A program made the translations under genes and the position numbers. This document shows positions 33,301-48,300 of a stretch of 64,000 bases of DNA, in pieces (the first letter of the stretch is position 1; the number at the start of each line of letters is the position of its first letter). The notes under the pieces are model-generated. The model was not told where the DNA came from. It made no database searches and saw only the letters and a program-made list of their open reading frames with translations. Source of the DNA: Oreocharis arfaki (lineage: Eukaryota; Chordata; Aves; Passeriformes; Paramythiidae); the NCBI GenBank assembly GCA_013398015.1, contig VZRR01010238.1, forward strand, positions 124,001 through 188,000, read 5' to 3'.

Positions 33301-36300
33301 TGCTGATTCTCTCTTGAATTCTATACCCAGATTTGCAAAAAAAAACCTCAGGCAAAAATACATTCCAGAGTAACAGCTTTAGTATTTTCGTTAAGCTCTT
33401 GCTTTGGGGACTTACTCTTTAAATAAATCAGCTTTGACTCTGAAGTTCTTAATGATCTTGTCTGTTCTTCTGAGTGTTGTCTTGATATTGATGAGGTCGA
33501 GCAGCTGGGCATTTGATTTTTGCCACACCTTTTTAGAAAAAAGGAAGTTTTCGCTCTTGTCTCAGAGTGAGCCTTGAGATGTTTCAAATAGTGCCTGGTG
33601 GTTGCCAGTATGTTTTGTAAAGAATGAAGCAACAGCTGTGTTGCTCAAAATGCAAGCAGTGGTGTGCAGCCTTCCTTGTATCCACCTTGGCAGCTGGAGC
33701 ACTTATTTTTCAAGTGGAAGGTCTGCTTGGAGAGCCTCAACCCTTATCCAACCCATAAGCCATGTTTGCTTAGTGGCTTACAGGTTGCTCATGTATATGT
33801 GAGTGGGAGTTACTGATTCCTACGGTTAAGGCCGTATCACTTAACATAAGAGTTAAAGATTAAATGACCAGGAGGGGAGCAGACTTCTTAGTTTAATAAT
33901 TAAGATATACAAGGGAGAGCAAAGGCTTGAGTTCGTTGTCTGCTTCCAGGGATTTTTTTTCCTTACTGAACAGTTATTTTGTAAATTGCCCTTTGAGTTT
34001 TATTTATTACTAATACAGTCTAGAAGAGGGCTCTTGGGTGCATTGTTGGTAAGGAGTTTATTTAACAGAAGCAATTAAACAAGAACTATAAGAGATCAGT
34101 GTGTTTGAAATGAATGCCCTTGGTCTGAGATTTTCTGTATTTGACGTCTTTGCCAGTAGTGTAACTGAGGCATAGCACCTGAATTAGATACTGTGGTATT
34201 TTGCTTGTGCTATTGATTACAGTCCTTCTAAGCTGTGGGAGGGCTAATAATCTTTCTTCATGGTGAGAGAATGTCAGATGGGAAGTTCTATCTCTAAGGA
34301 GAAGAGGAGGACCTAAGAGCAGAGGAAGGTAGCTGGTGCACCCCATGTCACACTCAGAAGCTGAAAAGGTGAACATTATAAAGTTGATGGTAGCCAAGGC
34401 AGGGTGGGAGGCAGCTGAAGAGCAACACTTAGTGACTCCCTTCCTCTTTCCAGCAGTCATGTTCTATTATTACAGTATAATATTGCATTCAAATACTGTA
34501 GTTTGTATTAATTTTTTTTCTACGACATAAAGGTACCTAAAATCATGCGATTAACAGCATGCTGATTTGCATCAGCATTGTGAGAGGCTTGCTATCCCTT
34601 TAACTGAGCAACAGATATGGAATCTAGAAGCAAAGTGTTTTTTTTAAAATGTTAGAAGGTGAGATGAAAATTGGCTAGCACCTAATTTTGTACTGAAATA
34701 AAAAATATAGAAAAGTTTGAATTTTTGAACTGTCTGGTGTGACAGCCCATGTGCAGTAACTTTGAGTGTTTCTATACTCAATTTATGGCAATTTATAACT
34801 GTTTGCAGGACCTGTCTACTAATGAGCATACATCAGAAGCATTATCAGAGGAATAATTTGTACTTACTTAATGATATTCCAGCATGTTGTTTGCTTGGGT
34901 TTTTTTCACTGTCGTTGTTGTTCTTTTGTTATTTAGTAGTTTTTTATTTCAGTTAATAATGTGCAACAGTCTTGTGAAACAGGAATTAGTTCTTGCTAGT
35001 TGGAGAAAGGGAGGCAGAGTGTAATTAAGTTGCTCAAGATTGTGAAAGACTGAAAGGAAATTTGGAGTTAAAATGAAGATAGTGAGTAGAGGGATTCCTC
35101 TACTATTTGTGGACCAGATGCCTCATTCTTGAATAAAAATGGCTTTATTAATAAGTGTTGCTTAATACTTCAAGTTTTCTTTTTCCTGTTCTCTTGTTTT
35201 TTGTTTGGATTGCTTTGCTTTTTTTCTTTTTCCTGTCTCCAAATCACAGTAGTCTAATAGAAAAGCTGTGGCAGTGCAGATAAAACTGTAAGAGTATACT
35301 CTGTTCTGTTGTCAGCTCATGCTCACAGAAGGGTAAGAGTTCATTTATCTCAAATAGAGAGATAAATGAACAGCAGCCTGAGAGAAATTTTCTGTGTGGT
35401 CCTTATCTGGAAGTCAAGGTGTTTTACTACAATATTCTTCATCAGTGTTGCCACTTGTAGATTGGGTCAGGTACTGGTTTTGGGTTGGTTGTTTGGATTG
35501 GTTTTTTGTGTGTGTTGTTTTGTGGTGGGTTTTTTGTTTTCTGCTTCTCTCAGATACAATGCAAGTCCCCTGTTAGATTGTAATCCAGGAATATTCATAG
35601 ATAATATTTTAATATCACTAGTTGTAAGTTGAAGTAACTTCTACTTAGCTCTTACCACTTTATTTGGGCTTTTATCATCTCCTGTTTGGACTTGAGATAC
35701 TTCTCTACAGATCCTGTACTGTTTCATTGATGACCTCATGCAGTTGGCAGGGAGTGGCTGTCTGGACTGGAAGTGTCTTGGAATGCACATTCAGAACTGT
35801 ATTTTTCTGAAAAGTGGGTGGAGAGAGGTACAGAAAGGACGGTGGTGGAGTACCACCATCTTTGCCTCCCTTTGGATATTTTTTTTATGACTCACTGGAA
35901 ATAGTAATGAAAGGCAAGTCAGGAGGGAAGAAACAACTGTTTATTCAGAGACCAGGATTTTTCTTTTTGGCTGGTGCTTTCTGAAGAAGTACTGTGTGTA
36001 GTGTAAGAAGAGAGCAACCCGAAATAACCAAAGTAAATAGATGTCACTAACAGTTCTTGGCTATTGCGTACTGTGGAGTGCTTCTTAATAGCCCTTATTT
36101 ACAAGAAATCGGGTTGGTCTTGAGGTGTGATAACTTCAGTGACGATGTAGCTTCCAGGCATTTAGGCCTATTTAATTTCTAATGCTAAGTGATCAAGGCA
36201 ATTAGCTTGGAAAAGGTTTCTGTGTATTTGATAGTTAAGTTCCTCTTGACTGTGGGTTTGGTACTCATCTGAAAGCTCTCCAGGACAAATGACAAATCTT

Positions 36301-39300
36301 TTTGGCAAACATGGCAAATGCAGTAGTATCCTCATCAGCAAGAGCAACTGAGGGAATTTTTACAGGTTGTTGGCAGTGTTTGCAAGGGAGCAAATGCTAA
36401 AGTATCAGTATCCTCTTTGGTTCAGCTGCACTTCGCCAGGAAGAGTACATCAATCACTGGGGAAAATCTGGCCTATGTTACTCATTAATTTTTTGCTCTT
36501 TTGTATCTTTGAACTGAAAATATCTGTGTGGATAATGAGAATGTTCGGGGATCTTTTAGCTGTGGGCATTACTTGTTTTCTTAGCTCTCCATCTGAGAGA
36601 CTGTCTCTCTTCCTGTACAAACCTTACTGAAAGATATTTAAATATCCACCTATTTTTCTAGAGGAGAACACTCCTGATGTGATAAATTTATTTTACTTTG
36701 CTGTTGTTACCTCTCTGAGAGATCTTTCATCTTCTGAGGTGATTCCTTGATTTGTTTAGAGTTGGTAGAATGAGTTATTTTAAAGAGAAGTTGTTGGGTT
36801 TTTTTTCTGTGGCTGTCTGATGCCCTTGTTCAGGTGAACCGGATGAAGAGCTGAGGCTGTCTTCCAAGTTTTTTCTTCTTAACCATCTCTGAGATTGCCT
36901 GCCAAGTCTACATTTATAGCTGCATGAAAATATTTGAGATTGCCTCTACATATGAATGATCTGGAGTATGAGAATCCTCATCTTCCAATAAAATTAATAG
37001 TATGGTTAGTCCAAAAAATTCCATACCTGTGGTGTTGGCAGTAAGGAGCAGTGAAAAAGCCTTTAAGCCATGTTTTTATGGCTTAAAGAAAAGCAATCTT
37101 TCTGATGGCTTGTGCATACACTGCTGGGGAAAAAAAGAAAGGTGCTGCCCTTTTGCTCTCACCACTTTTCCCTCTGCTGGGGTGCTGCAGTGGCCATGCA
37201 TCTTTTCCTTGGTACACCTGTGGGGAATTGCCCTAGAAGGACTAAATGATCATGAACAGAAGCATCTGGGTGTGAAGGCACCACATGCAACAGTTGGAAT
37301 GACTTGTCTTTAAAAATGCCTGGACTAGCTGCTGGTCATCCAGATCCCAGCATGTTTGCTTCCAGTTTCACTTAGACCCCGTTTGGAGGCCGAGCACAGT
37401 GAACAAATGCTGGTGGATCGTGGAGATGGTACCAGACAGAGATAGTCATCGCTGATTGCAATCAAAGGGTATGAAAAGGCTTATCCTTATCTGTGACGTG
37501 TCAATTCTGCATGTGGTTGCCAACTGAGAAAGTGCCCAGGAGATGTGAGGAGACCTTGATGACTGGTTGCTCACTGTGTCAGGGCAACAGGTCCTGGACC
37601 TCCTGATGCTCGCTGGGCCAGGTGTAATGGTCCACTCCTGGGTGGGCAGCTTGAACATCCTTTTCCTGCTTGACTGATTGCAAGACAGACTTCTTGGGCA
37701 CCAGTTACTTTCTGATGCTTGTGAGTATAAGGTCAAATGAAGCCTTGGGGTGGGTGTTTCAGTTTTCGTGTCCAAATACAAATCAGCTTCCCCCTTTGAC
37801 AAGGTCTGGCAGATTTTGCTATGGTGTTGGTACCTGAGTGTAACTACATTTCCTGGCTGTCTACCACATAAAGGTTCAATAGGTATTCGCTTTAGACCAA
37901 GGTTGAAGGCAAGAGCTTTTTCTTTTCTGGGACAGGTGACAAAGATTTAAATTTCTATTTCAGCTTGTTAGATTTTTCAAAACTATTTGAGTTGAAAGTG
38001 AGATTAAGAATGATGCTTTCGGTAGAGAAATAGAGGATTATAGACCAATGAGCAATCAAAGTGTGCTTTAGTAAACACATCTTGCTCAATAGAGTAATTC
38101 AAATTACAATCCTGATAGTTTTATGGTAATTACTGGTGTAATTTTAATGGTTGTAAAGATACCTGACAGTGCATCGTACTGATATGAGCAAAGTCCTGAC
38201 TGTTAACGGGTGTGATTTCAGATTTACCTGCTTTGGAAGACTTTAAGCGACTGATCTTCAACATTGTATCTCTTGATGATGATCATTTTTCCCAGGATGT
38301 TGATTGTTACACCGCTGTGAAAGCCTTCCTGTGCTCCCCTTCCCCTCACCCTTCCTTGGGATGTGATTATGATCTTTGAAGAGTGGAATTCTAAATAAGT
38401 ATTGTTGGTACCTTCCTTTAGATTGGACACCTGCTGTCTGGAATGTGCTGGTGTCCCTTAATCTTCTTTTGTGAGCCTTGTTTCTGTACAATGAATTCTC
38501 AGGCAAAAGATGATAATGCTTGAAATTGTGTCAGTGCTGGGTGCTAGAAAAGATGGGCAAAAAACATTGATGTGGTATGCAAATACAGACCCTGAGGGTG
38601 AGCAAATCCATTGGGGAGTTAGGGAAAGGGAGACAGTTTTTCTTTCTTGAGGTTTTGTTGTTCTGAGTGGAATGCTTGGTATTCTGAAAGTCATTGCATG
38701 ACATAATGTGTCATTTTTGTAGTAGGAATTAAATGGCAAGCTAGCATTGTTCACTGCCTCCAGCTTCTGACTGATGGTTATGCTGTGATCACTGAAACTC
38801 TGTTTGGCACTGACCTCTTGTATGTTTTCTGCCATCTGAAAGATTCTTGCCAAATTCTCCTGTTAGCATCTTATTCATGTGGCTGCTGTATCACAAACTG
38901 TTACTTACGGAGGTTTATATTATTTACTGTATGCCAGAAGTCCTGTGAAACAAACTACTTTCCACCTAAATCAACATAGCTTTCAACGCAGTGACAGGTT
39001 GATCATGTTACAGGTCCTTCTCGTTGAAAATGTAGTTGTCCTGGAATTGTGAAACCAGCTAATTAACTACCAAAAACTGAAGCATATGAATATTTTTGGG
39101 TCCTTACTGCTGCAGGTTTTCATACTGGCTTTGGCAGATCAAGAGCAAATTTTCTGTTTATTTTCTTGTGGGTAAAACTGTTATAATAGGTTTCGTTTTA
39201 GTTTCTTGTTTGGCTTTTTTGTTTGTTTATTTTTTAGCCCGGACTGGGCAACTTTAGGAGCTTTTGCGTCAGCACTGTGATATTTGACAGTTAGACCAGA

Positions 39301-42300
39301 AAGGTATCCAGTGTTGATTTTCTTGATGTTCTAGGCACTTTAAAAGTGCACAAAAATGACCTCGTTTCAAGAATTTGTAACGGCAGTGTGAGCACACACT
39401 TGGAAATCACGTTGAAGATGTGTTTGAAGAATGTAATTTTGGGCAAACAGCCTGCCTATTTCGTGGCTGTGAGAAGGAGATGTTTAAAGCAGTCTAACTA
39501 CGTTGGTAAAGCGCAGGTTTAGGCAGGCTCGTTCTTCTGATTAAAAGAGGTTGGTGTGGTATACAGTATTACAGAGGCTGGAGGCTAACAGTCATGTGCA
39601 CCTGGAAAGAGAGTTAAACTCTGTGCCCCTGCCAGAAACGGAGCACGTGCTTCTTGGAGAAGGAGACAACAACCTGCTGGAATGTAGCTGGTAGGGGAAC
39701 GCTAGAAGCAAGGAAGGAGTGCTGTGGCACTGACACGCTTGCAGAGAGAAGACTTGCATGATTCTGTCTGATGATAAGGAACTCTGTGGCCAGTGCTCTT
39801 AAGCTAGTGGCTCAGAAGTTTGCATGGGGGTTCTGTTTGCAGCTTTCCTGCTAATAAAAGTGGTGAGGTGTGCAGTAAGCAGAATGTGATGTGGGTCTGT
39901 GGACAACTGAGCTTTTACCAACAGTGTTGGTACCAGACCCTGAAACGAGTTGTGCTAGTTTTTCTTCAGCGTGATGTATCAAGGTTACATACTTTATCTT
40001 CCTAGAGTTCTTATTTGCTGGAAGTGCTGTAACATCGCTCTTGAGGCCTGCACAGTGGGAGTGACCACCAGGTGCAGACTCAGATGGTGTGTTGGGCCAC
40101 TGTGTCATCTCAGAGTTGGAAAATGTCACTGGCTAGGTCTGTGTAAAGAAGGAAAGGCCCCTGTTTTGGAACTGTAGGACAATTGAAGGTTAGAAAATGT
40201 TATTTATATTTCCGTCTCCTGCAAATAATTGGTTTTACCTGGAAATTATTGCTACTTAATGATGACCAAGAAGTAGCTTTCCTCATTGGTGGATAAAAGC
40301 ACTTTTTTTCCCAGCTATGGATGCCTTCTGTGTTTTGTATGCCATGCTCTGTTTTCTTTTTGTGCTGGAACATACTGCATGGTGGTCCTGTCATGAAATG
40401 AGCAGCCTTCCTTAGAGGCTTTGTCCATTTTTTAAATTTTCTGCTCTAGCATTTTTGTTTATTCAATTGCATATTCTTGAAACAGTTTCTGGAGAGATGG
40501 ATTGCTAGTTCCACTTCCTCAGGCTTGTCTATAATCAGTCTGAGGGGAAAAGAGTGACTTTTAATTTCTTTTCCACACTATTTCCATTGTCAGGGTTAGC
40601 CAGACTCAACATTTTCACAAGTGAAAGAGCAAAAGGTGTGCCATATGATCAGTGTCAAGTTTTTGCTCTGTCTAAACTCCAGTTCTGGTTGAAATATGCC
40701 TATGATACTTTTCCAACATGGGACACATTTGTGTAACTTGTCACAACCCTCAATAATGCCATATTGTGGCAGAATAAGAAAGCTGGTAGTTGAGATGACG
40801 GATGTTAATTTTTTCCAGTCCTTGGTAGTGGAGCAGTGTTTCCTGTGAAAGCTTGAAGGCAATGTTACTTGAGAGACTGGCTGCCCAGCAATAGCTGATG
40901 TTACATTTTTATTGTCATGTCTTGTCAGGAAGGCCTGGCTCTAAATTGCAGGTGATGGTAGTAGTTGCATGTAGGTATTCAAGAATCTTTTTCTAGGAGT
41001 GGGATTTTGTGACAGTATGACTAACTGATTGGAAAGGTGCAATTACTACTTTTATTAGAGCTAGCTTCAGTAAAATCTCAAGTCCAGTGTTATCTATGCA
41101 GTCATGTGATGAAACTTGATTGAAAAATTAGTTCTGGGTTAAGCATTGTTTTCTGTACTGGTGAGAGGGAGGGAGCATAGTGGAAACAATCGAAGTAGCA
41201 AAAAAGAATAGAAGGTTTCTGCAAAAAGTTTATTGATGGCATATTGTTTTAGCGTTTAATGTTTAAAAGGAGTTTTTGTTGTTGCCCATCAGCCGGGTTG
41301 CCTGCTCGTTGAGAAATGCATTTGTCTTGTTCATCTGGAACTTCTACATTCACTTCTGCCTTTTAAAGATGACAGGTGTTAATTTTAATACAAGTATGTG
41401 AGCTTTTAAATATAAAAGGTACTGGATGATGTTTTCTGAAAACATGGCTTTGTCCTCTGGCTTAGCGAATGGTTAAGCAATGCCACACCAAGCAGGAGCA
41501 TTACTGTATGTAAATTGCTCTAGTTTTGTAGTTACATTAACACCCACTTAGGAACCTGTTGAAACAGGTATGAGTACATTGAGACAGCTTATGTTCTAAT
41601 TGTGGGCCATTTATCTTTCTTTATGGAGATAGACAGAACTCACTGCCTCTGTGTCCTCCCATAAGGTACTGATTAAATGCTTTGGTCACGTGTCCCTTCT
41701 GTTTTCATTTTAGGTCTTCTAGTCTGAAGGAAGTTGGTGGTTTTGGGTTTTTTTTTGTTTTCACAGTAAGGTAGTTGAGAAGGTGTTGTGCAAACTGTTG
41801 CTATGATTTGGACTCTTCCAGTGTCTGAGTAGCTCTGTGTCCTCTCGGGAATCTTTGGTTGTAATGGTCTGTGGCATGCAAGCGACGATGTATTTTTTGA
41901 TAATGGTCCAGAATTTTTAAACTTACACCATGTTTGTTACGTATTCAATTAGTATGTGCATTTTTCTATAGCTTAATATTCAAGAGTGGCTACATTTTTT
42001 GAGAGGAAAGCAACAAAATCTGGGAAAACAGTAGTTTTAAGAACCGAGTTTCTTTTTGAAGCTAGTGTACGGATGTTGGCCAGGTGTTCCCAGAAACCCT
42101 TTCTTCCTGGTAAACACTACTCCTTATTGCTTTTCCAGGTCCTGCTTTGGGTTGTGAACCCCCCCCTTTCCTTGGGCTCAGGCTGCAGTCCACAGCGCCC
42201 TGGTGTCTCATTTGGGATTTAAAGTGCACTGGGTTGAAGCAGGATCATCTACTTGGTTGTGTTTCAGATCAGTGCCAGTAATGTGGGCTAATCATCCCTG

Positions 42301-45300
42301 TGAGCCAAATTTTGACCCTTGTTTGTGTTACACTGTCAGCTCTGTTTTATAGCGCGGACTATTGCTATTCTGGGCCCCTATTGTCTTGAAAGCCACCTTT
42401 CTGTGATCTTAATTGATCCAAGGTTCATCTGTCCTGCAAGAGCTTTAGAGTTCAGCTGCAGGTAAGGCATGATCTAAGTAAGACATGTTAGAAAGTGGCC
42501 TGTGGTTGTACAGGTCCCTTTTTTAGAGACCAGAACAGCCAGGTAGTGCGTCATCTTTAGGCGAATCTGTAGCTGAGTTTGCAGTTTACAGCCATTAGAT
42601 TCTTGTACAGAAGAAATATGGAGATGTACCTCTGTTTTGAGAACAGTGATTTTACAAAGTGTTTTGCTGTAGTCTTTATTTTTGTCATGAGGTCCGTGAT
42701 ACCATTAAATGAGATGGAAGGCAGCAAGGGAAAATGAGTTATGAGGAGAGGAATGCCTTTTCCATGTTTTTTCCCCTGTTCTTGGAATGTATAATAGGGT
42801 GGGAGAAGATATATAGGAATATAGACTTGAGAACAACATCATCAAACTGAAAGCGGGTAGGTTTAGATTAGATTTTAGGGAAAAATTCTTCACTGTGTGG
42901 GTGTTGAGGCACTGGAGCAGGTTGCCCAGAGAAACCGTGGCTTGCCTTATCCCTGTAAGTGTTCAGGACCAGGCTTAGATGGAGTTCTGAGCAGCTTGGT
43001 CTAGTGGAAGGTGTCCCTGCTCATGGCAGAGGGTTGGAATGAGATAGGCTTTGAGGTCCTTTCTGACCCAAACCATTCTGTGAACATTGTAGGGCCTCTC
43101 TGTGAGATCATTTAAAAGAGCTTGAGTAAGTGGCGCAAAGTCGTGAAATAACTAGCAAATACTTAATGAGAGTAAAGAAATGCTTGTGAGATAAGCCTGC
43201 ACAAGGGGAAGGTTTCAGTTAGTTTGTACTGGTCTAGACATAGTGGCCATCCTGTCCTTTTAACTAAGTGATGCGCTGAAGGAGAAACCTGAATATGAGA
43301 TGATGTCTTAATTACTTTTGGAACTCTGGCTGGTGAACTCTGTACTTTTCCTTAATATTTTGTCTGAAATGTTGCCAACTAGCATTTTAATGATGCAGGC
43401 TCTGTGGTAGTGTTATATCTGTTTTCAGCCCCTAGTGCTAAGTGAATAGATGCTTGAGTATGACAGCAGCAGCAGCATGAGACTTGTTTGGCATGGGGTT
43501 GTGTTCACAAATTGGAAATAGACTCATGTGACCAGCTTTGCTGTTCTTGCACTTCCAGATGGATGGAGGCCTGTTTGAATGAGGAGCTGCCTGCCACAAC
43601 AGAGCTGGAAGAAGGATTGAGAAATGGCGTCTACCTGGCAAAACTTGGAAACTTTTTCTCCCCTAAAGTGGTTTCTGTGAAGAAAATCTATGATAGGGAA
43701 CAGACTAGATATAAGGTGAGTGCTGTTCACCATGGATGCTTCTTTAAATAGACATCTAAAATGGGAATATGTATGCATGGAGGTACTGTGAGAAAATAAG
43801 CAGAAAGCTAATTTGTATTAGTCTTGCCTGAGAAACTCTGCCTTCACTCTAGAACAAAGGTTAAATGAGGGAGTGGGTGGACTGTTAGCTTTATATCTAA
43901 GCTTGCGCTTAGGTGAAATGATTTGTCATAAACAGTCAATATAAGCATATATAGAAGACTACTGACTTCTTTCCTGCAAAGGTGCTGTTTCTATTATCTG
44001 TGTTAATGAACCTCCCTGCTGTTCTTGACAGCTGTGATATTTTATTTCTTACTGCCCTCCCTCTTATTTCTGCTGATTTTTATTTCAGGCAACTGGTCTC
44101 CACTTCCGACACACAGATAATGTAATCCAGTGGCTGAATGCCATGTCTGAGATTGGTCTCCCCAAGGTAACTCCTGTCTTGTACATCCAAATAAATAAAT
44201 AATCTCAGGAAAGCTTTGCATTCTGTGGAAGCACTTGCTGTTGTAAAAAAATGAGCACGCTTAGTCTAGTTAATTTTTAGATTTCTGGATTTGTGTCCCT
44301 ATAGAAACTCTTTCCTAGAACTTGCTGAAAGATTTCGTTCTGCTACGTGTGTGAGAATGACTAGGAGAAAAATAATTTATCCTTTTGTACCATATCCCTA
44401 ATATTACTTATCTTGCATAATATCTGCATTACATCGTTTTTGCTGTGCATTCTTTTGAACAGTATCTGGGCTGCAGTTTGATTGTGAAAGTTGTTTTAGA
44501 AATCAATGCTAAATTGGCAGCACAACAGAAAATACTATGTTCTCCGTTTCTTCAGATTTTCCTGTGAAATTTTCACATAGAGTTGAAATGTTCCTGGTGT
44601 AGCTTAATCAAATATAAATTATTGACTTGACCAGAGAAATGGCCAGATAAACTTCTCTGGGCTAATAAACACAGTTGTCTGAAACTACATGCAACTGTGG
44701 TAGCATTGGGCTGATAGTCAGGTTTTTTTGTAGACATGTTATGCATAGTCTCACCAAAACTGGCATTGTGTAGTTTAATCTGATGAATGTTTTCTTTGCA
44801 TATGTGCTTGCAAATTGAACACTTCAGTTTGGGAAAATATTTTTAAATAACTTGTGATTTACTAGTTGAGCTTTCCTGGGATCTATGATGATCTTACAGA
44901 AACACACTTAGGATTAGGAAATACTGAAATATGCTGTTAGGGTGGTTAGGTGAAAGGAAACGAGGAGGGGTTTAGACAGAGAGACGTTAAGTGCCAGGTA
45001 TGACGTAAGATTTTCAGATGTAAGTAGGCTTTGGGTGGAAGTAAATGTGTGAGAAGATGTTAAAGAAACTGGGCTGGGGTTGAGTACATTTACAAGAGAT
45101 ACTGGTGCTTTAAGTATTTTCCCATGCAGAACAGCCAGGGAACTGATGCTGTGGAATTGAGGGTCGTTCAGTTGCTCTTGCCTTTACAGAAAGAGCAATC
45201 CTATTTCATGCTCACGGGCAACAGCAAAGAACCTTCGAATAACTGGAAAATAACATCCTTTGGCAGTACTTCTGAAATAATTGAAACTTCAATATCAACT

Positions 45301-48300
45301 CTTTTTGTTAAACTTTGAAGAGCTTTGTGTTTGGGACCATCTGAAAGCTTTTGGGTCCAGCTCACTGAAAATACAGTATGCAGAGCACCTCAGTGCTGGT
45401 TTGGGTTTCCCTTTGGAACTGTCTCTTGTCTTGTTTCTCAACCGCATATAATCCAAACAAAGTTCTCTTTTCTCTCTTCTCCTGTAAGTCTTTTTTTCAT
45501 CCTTTGGCTTTCAACAAAGTCCTTGCTTAATAGCTCATCAGTATCTTGGTGCACGCACAAAGGAAGGTTCTACCCATTCACGTATGTAGAACTTGGCAGG
45601 AAAGGGAGCTCTGGTTTGGGTATTAGAAACAAAAGGAAGGATTGACACTTCAAGTAGGAGAAACACTGGTCCAGGGAAGAGAAGCTTGAGGAGTTTTGTT
45701 CTGTGAGCTGTTTCTTTAGTGTAGTGTGGAAGAATTGGGCTGATGTGATTTGGCTGTATAGAGTGAGTATAATTGAGACTGCTAACTTTGTTTTATCTTT
45801 AGATATTCTACCCAGAAACAACAGATATCTATGATCGCAAGAACATGCCACGCTGTATCTACTGTATTCATGCACTCAGGTAAGGAATTCTGGACAGAAA
45901 TCTGATTGCTTCTGAAATCTTTCTGCAAAGCTGAAAGGTGACAGGAGAGAGAGCTGAACTGAAGGCTAGATGAGGGCAAATTTTCTAGCACAACAATCTC
46001 ATCGGATCAATGCAAAGATCCATGAAGCTGATATTTTGCCTAGGGCAATGGCCGAATCAGATTCTGAAGGAGAAAGAACCAGTCAAGTATATTGTGATTA
46101 CTACCTTTTCATTCCAGTTCCCACCCTCTCTGCTGTCTGAGGCAGAGCTACACATTCTTTAACCAAGAAGATAGTGAGGCCCTGGCACAGATTGCCCAGA
46201 GAAGCTTTGGCTGTCCCATCCCTGGAAGTGTTCAAGGCCAGGTTGGACAGGGCTTGGAGCAGCTTGAGATAGTGGAAGGTGTCCCTGCCCCTGGCAGCGG
46301 GGTGAGTTGGAACTAGATGATCTTTAAGGTCCCTTCCAACCCAAGGCTTTCTGTGATCTCTGTTGAGCTAGCATGACTGGCAAAAAATAGAGGAGTTGCT
46401 TTTCTTTTCCCAGTCCCATCTGTACTCAGCTGCTCTGATTCATCCCTCCTTTGTAGCAGTTCTGTTTCTCATCAGGCTGCAGGTGAATACATTAACCCCA
46501 TTTTAGTAAGCCAGATCAGCCTAGTGAATACTTCACTATTGGTGATGCCACACCTGCAGTTCTGTGTCTAGTTCTGGGGTCTCCAGAACTGGAGACGCAA
46601 ACATGCTGGAGAGAGTTGAAGGAGGGGTCACTAAGATGATTAATGGACTCTAGGATCTCTCCTATCAGGACAAGCTGAGGCAGTTGGGACTATTCAGCCT
46701 AGATAACGGAGTGCCATATGAATGTCAACAGTATGTGTAGCTATCTGAAGGGAGGATGCAAATGAGATGTGAAGCCAGGCTCTTTTCAATGATGTCCCAT
46801 GATGTGACAAGAAGCAAATGGCATAATCTGAACCACAGGAGGGTCCCTCTTAGCACCAGGAAATTCTTCATTTACTGTGAGAGTACCCAAGGAGTGGCAC
46901 AGGTTGCTCTGAAATGTGGGGTCTCCACTGCTGGCGGTCCTCAAAAGCCATCTGGACACAATCCTGCAGAACTTGATCCTATGTGACCTGGTTTGAAAAG
47001 GGAGTTTGAACAAGGCAAACTTTAAAGTGCCCTTCTAGCCTCAACCATTCTGTAATTCTGTGAAGATTTTGTAGTGGTGGGCCAGTTACATTCAGCTGGG
47101 GGGAGAAGAGAGGAGTCAGCTCACTCTTGGTGATTATTGGCTGATACATTGGCTTACCTGTCCTTGAATGTATATCTCCTAAAATTGTATCCTTGTCAGA
47201 ACCACAATGAAAAATGACTAGTTCTGATTATTTTCTTGTTTTCTTTTCTAGCCTGTACCTTTTTAAACTGGGTCTTGCCCCCCAGATTCAGGATTTATAT
47301 GGCAAGGTAGACTTCACAGGTAAAAAAACCCGAATACTCATGTATGCTGCCTTTATCTCATCTTCTACTAGATCAGTTGTTGAACACTTGTTTAGGTCAA
47401 TTAAAGAATTGTTTCTGTGGATATCCTAAATGCAAATAAAATTATAAATTAGTGGCTGTGAGGAGTTTTAGTAATTTAAGAAGAGGAGGTTTCATTTGCC
47501 AGCTTCTGAGCCAGGCAGTTAGGCAGTCATCAGTTCACTAATCATTTACTTTCACAAATAACAGTGTCTTAACTCTTTTGCCAGAGATGTTGTAAGATGC
47601 TGAAGCCTTGCATCCATCTTCTTGGGAGAGTTTTCAGTTTGGAACTTGGTACATGGTTCTGACCTCCTGTGGCAGTTTAGAGGCGCCATCAGCTGAAGAA
47701 GTGTTTGCCAGCTGATCTGCTGCAGGAGATGCTAGCACAAAGTCGTGTCCACACACCTCCTCAAAGTTTCCCTTCCTTAAGTTTGCGGACGTGTCAAATT
47801 CTGTGTTTTGCGTTAGTGAGGTTCTTGCCTGAGGGCACACATCTGGTTTAAAAGGTGTATTAACTTTATTTCCCTGCAAATTGGTTGTTGATTATACCTA
47901 TGAAATGCTAAACTATTAACTCTCTTTGAGAGTTGTCTGGTGTTTAGCAGCCGCTATGTCTTGACGCACTCCATTCCACTCCATTGGCTTCTCTCAGCGT
48001 AGTCTGTCTGTGGGGAAAAAGAAAATCCAAAACTACTGCCTGTGCGTTTTCCTGACCTGTTGGCAACCACAGTTGAAGTACCTCCGAATGGAGTCTGTTT
48101 CCAGCTCCTCATGAGAGGTCTCACATTGTTTTCTAGTAAGAAAAACTACAGAATACTCCCATATGAGTTTCTGGGAGAAATGTAGGTTTTAGGAATGTGT
48201 GCAAAATGTCTTAACATTTTCGTTTGTTTTGTTTCACTTACTGAGTTATATTCAAAGTATTATTTAAATTGTAGTTGTCATCTGTGGTAGGTATCCTAAT

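Larger units (their letters stand above)
31578..43558 (+). other. IQGAP1: IQGAP1 intron 2 (12 kb)
   Basis: Bounded by the GTGAGA donor after exon 2 and the TTCCAG acceptor of exon 3; the Arg codon is split AG|A. It contains a CR1 copy near its 3' end (42835-43083) and several antisense open frames (32.7-33.8, 34.1-34.5, 37.4-37.8, 38.2-38.9 and 39.8-40.9 kb). No sense exon fits in phase. The rest is T/G-rich unique sequence with no feature recognised. Confidence 0.85.

Noticed and set aside
34086..34460. 124-codon antisense frame in IQGAP1 intron 2
   Set aside because: No similarity to a known protein and no supporting context.
37446..37802. 118-codon antisense frame in IQGAP1 intron 2
   Set aside because: No recognisable motif, no neighbouring frame continuing it, and antisense stop depletion in a T/G-rich intron explains it.
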